A stretch of DNA of 8,650 nt from JBCCGE01 sp039029455 (GTDB lineage: Bacteria; Pseudomonadota; Gammaproteobacteria; Arenicellales; Poriferihabitantaceae), in assembly GCA_039029455.1 (NCBI GenBank), contig JBCCGE010000122.1:1-8650 (forward strand), written 5' to 3'. Positions within the stretch are counted from its first letter, which is position 1, and each line of letters starts with the position of its first letter. Of the stretch, positions 5,232 through 8,650 are shown in pieces. The notes beneath the pieces are model-generated. The model did not search any database, was not told where the DNA came from, and was given only the letters and a program-made list of their open reading frames with translations. The translations under genes were made by a program, and so were the position numbers.

Positions 5232-7655
5232 ATGACTGACGCTGTACCTCAAATCACCGAACTGCCGGTCTTGCCGTTGCGAGATGTGGTGGTATTTCCC
5301 CATATGGTGATCCCCTTGTTTGTTGGTCGCGCGCGCTCGATTAAGGCGCTTGAGATTGCCATGGAAGCAGGTAAGAGTATCCTGCTGATTGCGCAAAAAG
5401 ACGCCACACTCGACAACCCTGGCGCAGATGATATTTACGTTACCGGCACTCTGGCGAACATTCTGCAGATGTTGAAGATGCCGGACGGAACGGTGAAAGT
5501 CCTGGTCGAGGGCGAGCAGCGTGCGCAGGTGCTTAAATATATACACGACGACAACGATCCGGAGTCATGTGTTATGGCCGAGGCTGAGATGATCGGCGAC
5601 AGTGAGATGATCGCGCGCGAAGCCGACGTGCTCATCCGGACCGTGTCCGCGGAGTTTGAAAAGTACGTCAAGCTGAATCCGAAGATCCCGCCCGAAATCC
5701 TGACATCGCTTAGCGGTATCGACAACCCGGGTCGGGTTGCGGATACCATAGCGGCGCATCTCAACCTCAAAAATGAGGACAAGCAAAAGATACTGGAACT
5801 GTTCGACCCTCGGGAACGGATGGAACATATTCTCGGTGTCATGGATTCTGAAATTGACCTGTTGCAGGTGGAAAAACGAATCCGCACCCGAGTCAAGAAA
5901 CAAATGGAGAAAAGCCAGCGGGAGTACTATCTGAATGAGCAGATGAAGGCAATTCAGAAAGAACTCGGTGAGATGGATGACGTACCGAACGAAGCGGATG
6001 AACTGGCGGGCAAAATCGAAGACGCCGGAATGCCAAAAGAGGCGCTGGAAAAAGCCAACAGCGAGCTGAAGAAATTGAAGATGATGTCGCCGATGTCTGC
6101 CGAAGCGACTTTGGTGAGAAATTATATCGACTGGCTGGTATCGCTGCCGTGGAAAAAACAGACCCGCATCTCCAAGGATTTATCAAAGGCACAGGGAGTG
6201 CTTGATGACGATCACTACGGGCTTGAGAAAGTAAAAGACCGAATCCTCGAATATCTGGCCGTACAGCAACGCGTCAAAAAATCCAAAGCCGCGATTCTCT
6301 GTCTTGTAGGCCCTCCGGGCGTTGGTAAAACATCCCTGGGACAGTCTATTGCCAGATCAACAAACCGAAAGTTTATACGCATGTCTCTCGGCGGTGTTCG
6401 TGATGAGGCTGAAATTCGCGGTCATCGACGGACCTACATAGGCTCCATGCCCGGCAAGATTATCCAGAACCTTGCCAAGGTGAAGTCGAAAAACCCTCTG
6501 TTCATGCTGGATGAAGTGGACAAAATGTCAATGGATTTCCGCGGTGATCCCTCATCCGCTTTGCTGGAAGTGCTCGATCCCGAACAAAACCATGCATTCG
6601 GCGATCATTACCTAGAAGTTGACTACGATCTTTCGGATGTGATGTTTATTGCCACGGCAAACACCCTCAATATCCCGAGTCCCTTGCTGGATCGCATGGA
6701 GGTAATCCGGATTTCAGGATATACCGAAGAAGAGAAACTTGAGATTGCACATCGTTATCTGTTGCCAAAACAGAAAAAGAACAACGGTTTAAAAGATTCG
6801 GAGGTGGATATCTCTGAGGATGCCGTTAAGGAAATCGTAGCGTCCTATACCCGTGAAGCCGGGGTGCGAAATCTTGAGCGGGAAGTGTCTAAAGTGTATC
6901 GAAAAGTGGTCAAGGAGCTGCTTTTGGATAAGTCACTTAAGCGCGTTGAAGTCACTCCGGACAACCTTGAGAAATACCTCGGCGTGAAACGATTCAGACG
7001 TCAGGATGCCGACAAGGAAAACAACATCGGGCAGGTTAACGGCCTGGCCTGGACAGAGGTGGGCGGTGAACTGCTCACGATTGAAACCGTCGTTATGCCC
7101 GGTAAAGGCAAGCACGTTTCGACCGGTAAGCTCGGCGACGTTATGCAGGAGTCGATTTCCGCAGCGATCAGTGTTGTCAGAAGCCGCAGTACAGCCTGGG
7201 GGATCGAAGACGATTTCTACCAGACCCATGACGTGCATGTGCACGTACCGGAAGGTGCAACGCCAAAGGACGGACCCAGTGCAGGTATTGGAATGTGCAC
7301 AGCTCTGGTATCCGCATTGACTGGAATCCCTGTTCTTTCCAGCGTTGCGATGACGGGTGAAATCACCCTGCGAGGAGAAGTGTTGCCCATCGGTGGACTC
7401 AAGGAAAAACTGCTTGCCGCCCATCGGGCCGGCATCAAGAGAGTGCTGATTCCGGATGAAAATACCCGGGATCTCCAGGACATCCCCGACAACATCAAAG
7501 ATGACCTTGATATTCGGGCGGTGAAGTGGATTGATGACGTGGTCGAGCTCGCGCTGGAGCGTCAACCGGCACCAACAGCGGCATCACCCACGCAGTCAGA
7601 GGACAAAGCGCCCAAGAAAGGCTCCAAAGATGAGATGAAGCCGACCGCGCATTAA
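5232..7655 (+). CDS. lon: ATP-dependent endopeptidase Lon
   Basis: Homohexameric AAA+ protease that degrades misfolded proteins and short-lived regulators in the cytosol. It has 807 residues (E. coli 784). The N-terminal LON substrate-recognition domain begins with LPVLPLRDVVVFPHMV. A coiled-coil/helical linker is followed by the AAA+ domain with Walker A GPPGVGKT (360-367) and Walker B FMLDEVD (424-430). The C-terminal protease domain has the Ser-Lys dyad: Ser683 in KDGPSAG and Lys726 in GGLKEKL, equal to E. coli S679 and K722 with a constant offset of 4. After the conserved end (about residue 780) there is a Pro/Ala/Lys-rich tail of some 27 residues, probably disordered. The ATG is supported by GGAG at 5220-5223, 8 nt upstream. 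It is expressed at least partly from its own heat-shock-like promoter. HU-beta, encoded downstream, is a known Lon substrate in E. coli. Confidence 0.98.
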   Translation: MTDAVPQITELPVLPLRDVVVFPHMVIPLFVGRARSIKALEIAMEAGKSILLIAQKDATLDNPGADDIYVTGTLANILQMLKMPDGTVKVLVEGEQRAQVLKYIHDDNDPESCVMAEAEMIGDSEMIAREADVLIRTVSAEFEKYVKLNPKIPPEILTSLSGIDNPGRVADTIAAHLNLKNEDKQKILELFDPRERMEHILGVMDSEIDLLQVEKRIRTRVKKQMEKSQREYYLNEQMKAIQKELGEMDDVPNEADELAGKIEDAGMPKEALEKANSELKKLKMMSPMSAEATLVRNYIDWLVSLPWKKQTRISKDLSKAQGVLDDDHYGLEKVKDRILEYLAVQQRVKKSKAAILCLVGPPGVGKTSLGQSIARSTNRKFIRMSLGGVRDEAEIRGHRRTYIGSMPGKIIQNLAKVKSKNPLFMLDEVDKMSMDFRGDPSSALLEVLDPEQNHAFGDHYLEVDYDLSDVMFIATANTLNIPSPLLDRMEVIRISGYTEEEKLEIAHRYLLPKQKKNNGLKDSEVDISEDAVKEIVASYTREAGVRNLEREVSKVYRKVVKELLLDKSLKRVEVTPDNLEKYLGVKRFRRQDADKENNIGQVNGLAWTEVGGELLTIETVVMPGKGKHVSTGKLGDVMQESISAAISVVRSRSTAWGIEDDFYQTHDVHVHVPEGATPKDGPSAGIGMCTALVSALTGIPVLSSVAMTGEITLRGEVLPIGGLKEKLLAAHRAGIKRVLIPDENTRDLQDIPDNIKDDLDIRAVKWIDDVVELALERQPAPTAASPTQSEDKAPKKGSKDEMKPTAH

Positions 7656-7811
7656 TTTTCTATTTGCTGCATTGAGTGATCCGATTTTTGTCTTTTTTAG
7701 GGTCCTCAAACAGGCTTTAATTCAGATATTTAGCGCCGAATACCAATCTTGATTAGCATGTTTGGAGCTGCTTTCACTGCGCGCAACCAGACTCGTGCAT
7801 GCGCAAAACGC

Positions 7812-7824
7812 CTTGAATTTCAAG
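7812..7824. repeat. Perfect 13-bp palindrome upstream of hupB
   Basis: CTTGAA-T-TTCAAG, two 6-bp arms around one base. The symmetry and position 23 bp upstream of a possible promoter would suit an operator, and the left arm also resembles a sigma-32 -35 element. No matching -10 element (CCCCAT type) lies at the right distance, so the promoter reading is not supported. The binding factor, if any, is unknown. Confidence 0.4.
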
Positions 7825-7846
7825 ACCTTTTCGCAAAAAAGAAGCG

Positions 7847-7876
7847 TTGCTTTTACTGCAATAAACTGATTATTAT
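7847..7876 (+). promoter_or_regulatory. Possible sigma-70 promoter upstream of the small ORF and hupB
   Basis: TTGCTT (7847-7852), an 18-nt spacer and TATTAT (7871-7876). The -10 box matches 5 of 6 consensus bases and the -35 box 3 of 6. It would give a transcript running through the candidate small ORF (7996-8166) into hupB with a leader of about 320 nt. Closer to hupB only a lone TTGACG (8163-8168) is visible, without a correctly spaced -10. Confidence 0.3.
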
Positions 7877-7995
7877 CGATTCAGTCGCTACTGAGAACAG
7901 GGTTCCATAAGCGGTACAGCGCGGATGAAAAGTCGCTTTAACTGCCCGGAAAATTCTCTGCACGACGCAACGAGTAACAAACTTGGAGTAACAGA

Positions 7996-8166
7996 TTGCT
8001 TGAACTGAATGCTCGCCACGCGAGTTACCAACGGTTTGCAGATTTACTGGCAATTGATGAAAAACGAGCGATCCTTAAACTCATTGGATATCTGTTTTCG
8101 CTGCCGACCCCAGACGGTAGCTCAACCAAACAAATGCTCGAAACCGACTCCAAATTAATTTGTTGA
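7996..8166 (+). CDS. Candidate small protein (56 aa), TTG start, unknown function
   Basis: Not recognised. An open frame of 56 codons starts with TTG at 7996 and ends with TGA at 8164-8166, 40 nt before hupB. A strong Shine-Dalgarno sequence GGAG (7985-7988) lies 7 nt before the TTG, and an in-frame stop (7975-7977) precedes it, so the frame cannot be much longer. The predicted peptide begins LLELNARHASYQRFADLL and looks like a soluble protein: an amphipathic helical part (residues about 10-35, including DEKRAILKLIGYLFSL) followed by a polar tail ending in Cys. There is no signal peptide. No ATG occurs before codon 47, which would hide it from ATG-based gene calling. It could instead be a chance frame or a remnant of a longer gene; an overlapping ATG-started 49-codon frame at 8009-8158 looks less protein-like. 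Confidence 0.33.
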   Translation: MLELNARHASYQRFADLLAIDEKRAILKLIGYLFSLPTPDGSSTKQMLETDSKLIC

Positions 8167-8206
8167 CGTTAAATTTTAATCCCAAAAAACTTGAGGAACT
8201 GAAACT

Positions 8207-8479
8207 ATGAACAAAGCTGACCTGATTGATGCCGTTGCATCTGCCGCCGATATCACAAAAACCGATGCAGCGAGCGCGGTAGACGCCGTATTCGATTCAA
8301 TCACTAATGCACTCAAAAATGGAGATACGGTCTCTCTGATTGGCTTTGGTACTTTCTCTACCAGTGCTCGTGCTGCGCGCACAGGACGCAATCCGCGCAC
8401 CGGTGAAACGATTAATATTGCCGCCTCTAACGTGGCCAAGTTTAAGGCTGGTAAAGGCTTAAAAGATGCCGTAAACTAG
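8207..8479 (+). CDS. hupB: DNA-binding protein HU-beta
   Basis: Small basic histone-like protein that dimerises, bends DNA without strong sequence specificity and organises the nucleoid. It has 90 residues, exactly the E. coli HupB length, with the same start (MNK) and the same end (GKGLKDAVN against GKALKDAVN). An N-terminal helical dimerisation region (1-45) is followed by GFGTF (46-50) and the DNA-clasping beta arm RAARTGRNPRTGE (55-67), with Arg61-Asn62-Pro63 at its tip; Pro63 is the residue that intercalates DNA. GAGGA (8193-8197) lies 9 nt before the ATG and fixes the start. The position downstream of lon is the standard gammaproteobacterial arrangement. The stop is only 10 nt from tRNA-Val, so a shared hupB-tRNA transcript is likely. 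Confidence 0.98.
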   Translation: MNKADLIDAVASAADITKTDAASAVDAVFDSITNALKNGDTVSLIGFGTFSTSARAARTGRNPRTGETINIAASNVAKFKAGKGLKDAVN

Positions 8480-8496
8480 CGCGCCTTTCGGGCGCT
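8478..8496 (+). other. Hairpin spanning the hupB stop codon and the 5' end of tRNA-Val
   Basis: AGCGC (8478-8482) pairs with GCGCT (8492-8496), and after a bulged G, CC (8484-8485) pairs with GG (8490-8491), closing on TTTC. The 3' arm is the 5' acceptor strand of tRNA-Val, so this hairpin and the mature tRNA fold exclude each other. No T-run follows, so it is not an intrinsic terminator. Confidence 0.5.
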
Positions 8497-8565
8497 TAGC
8501 TCAGCTGGGAGAGCATCGCCCTTACAAGGCGAGGGTCGCAGGTTCGATCCCTGCAGCGCCCACCA
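8490..8565 (+). tRNA. tRNA-Val (UAC)
   Basis: Complete 76-nt tRNA with encoded CCA (8563-8565). The acceptor stem GGGCGCT (8490-8496) pairs with AGCGCCC (8555-8561), and the discriminator is A8562. The anticodon stem TCGCC/GGCGA (8516-8532) encloses CTTACAA, anticodon TAC at 8523-8525. No promoter fits in the 10 nt after hupB, so it is probably processed from the hupB transcript, with tRNA-Asp following after 7 nt. Confidence 0.97.
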
Positions 8566-8572
8566 CTACTCA

Positions 8573-8650
8573 GGAGCGGTAGTTCAGTTTGGTTAGAATA
8601 CCGGCCTGTCACGCCGGGGGTCGCGGGTTCGAGTCCCGTCCGCTCCGCCA
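8573..8650 (+). tRNA. tRNA-Asp (GUC)
   Basis: Complete 78-nt tRNA whose encoded CCA (8648-8650) ends exactly at the window edge. The acceptor stem GGAGCGG (8573-8579) pairs with CCGCTCC (8640-8646), with G8647 as the aspartate-typical discriminator. The anticodon stem CCGGC/GCCGG encloses CTGTCAC, anticodon GTC at 8608-8610. It is nearly identical to E. coli aspV, with one extra D-loop base (AGTTTGGTTA). Confidence 0.97.

Larger units (their letters stand above)
7656..7995. other. Non-coding spacer between lon and the candidate small ORF
   Basis: No coding region could be supported on either strand in these 340 bp; the ORFs lack ribosome sites and family resemblance. T-runs at about 7685-7689 and 7692-7699 follow lon, but no stable hairpin precedes them, so a standard terminator cannot be called. 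The AT-rich stretch contains a perfect 13-bp palindrome (7812-7824) and a possible promoter (7847-7876). The region probably serves as the hupB upstream control region. Confidence 0.5.

Noticed and set aside
6933..7565. 210-codon minus-strand open frame inside lon
   Set aside because: A shadow of the lon coding strand, whose catalytic residues are all in frame on the plus strand.
7656..7700. Rho-independent terminator after lon
   Set aside because: T-runs are present but no stable hairpin directly precedes them.

Overview
The window comes from a gammaproteobacterium of moderate GC content. The proteins resemble Escherichia coli counterparts almost residue for residue at catalytic sites. The order tRNA cluster - tig - clpP - clpX - lon - hupB is the conserved gammaproteobacterial protein-quality-control locus; tRNA-Pro/Arg/His/Leu directly upstream of tig recalls Pseudomonas-like genomes (family-level placement is inference).

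Layout. Positions 1-372 (minus strand) hold the N-terminal part of htpG (Hsp90), reading out of the window, with a strong sigma-32-type promoter at 442-468. Divergent from it, a near-consensus sigma-70 promoter with a GC-rich discriminator (513-541) drives a tRNA cluster: Pro(UGG) 608-684, Arg(UCU) 693-1049, His(GUG) 1102-1178 and Leu(UAG) 1393-1477. Then follow tig 1612-2916 (trigger factor), clpP 3012-3629, clpX 3764-5044, lon 5232-7655 (own sigma-32-like promoter), a 551-bp gap with one candidate small ORF, hupB 8207-8479 (HU-beta), and tRNA-Val(UAC) and tRNA-Asp(GUC), the latter ending exactly at the window edge.

The most unusual element is in the tRNA cluster. The tRNA-Arg(UCU) gene is split inside its anticodon by a 280-nt ORF-less group I intron (728-1007). 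Its P3-P8 core can be drawn base by base and shares motifs with the Azoarcus tRNA-Ile intron (subgroup IC3 type), including a GAAA tetraloop in P9 and a tetraloop-receptor-like P5. This tRNA reads AGA, so its function would depend on self-splicing.

The protein genes form one functional set. Trigger factor catches nascent chains, HtpG is a stress chaperone, ClpXP and Lon are the main ATP-dependent proteases, and HU-beta is a nucleoid protein that is a Lon substrate in E. coli. Heat-shock promoters on htpG and lon tie them to the sigma-32 response. Other signals are overlapping hairpins between tig and clpP, a possibly leaderless clpX start, and a TTG-initiated small ORF upstream of hupB.
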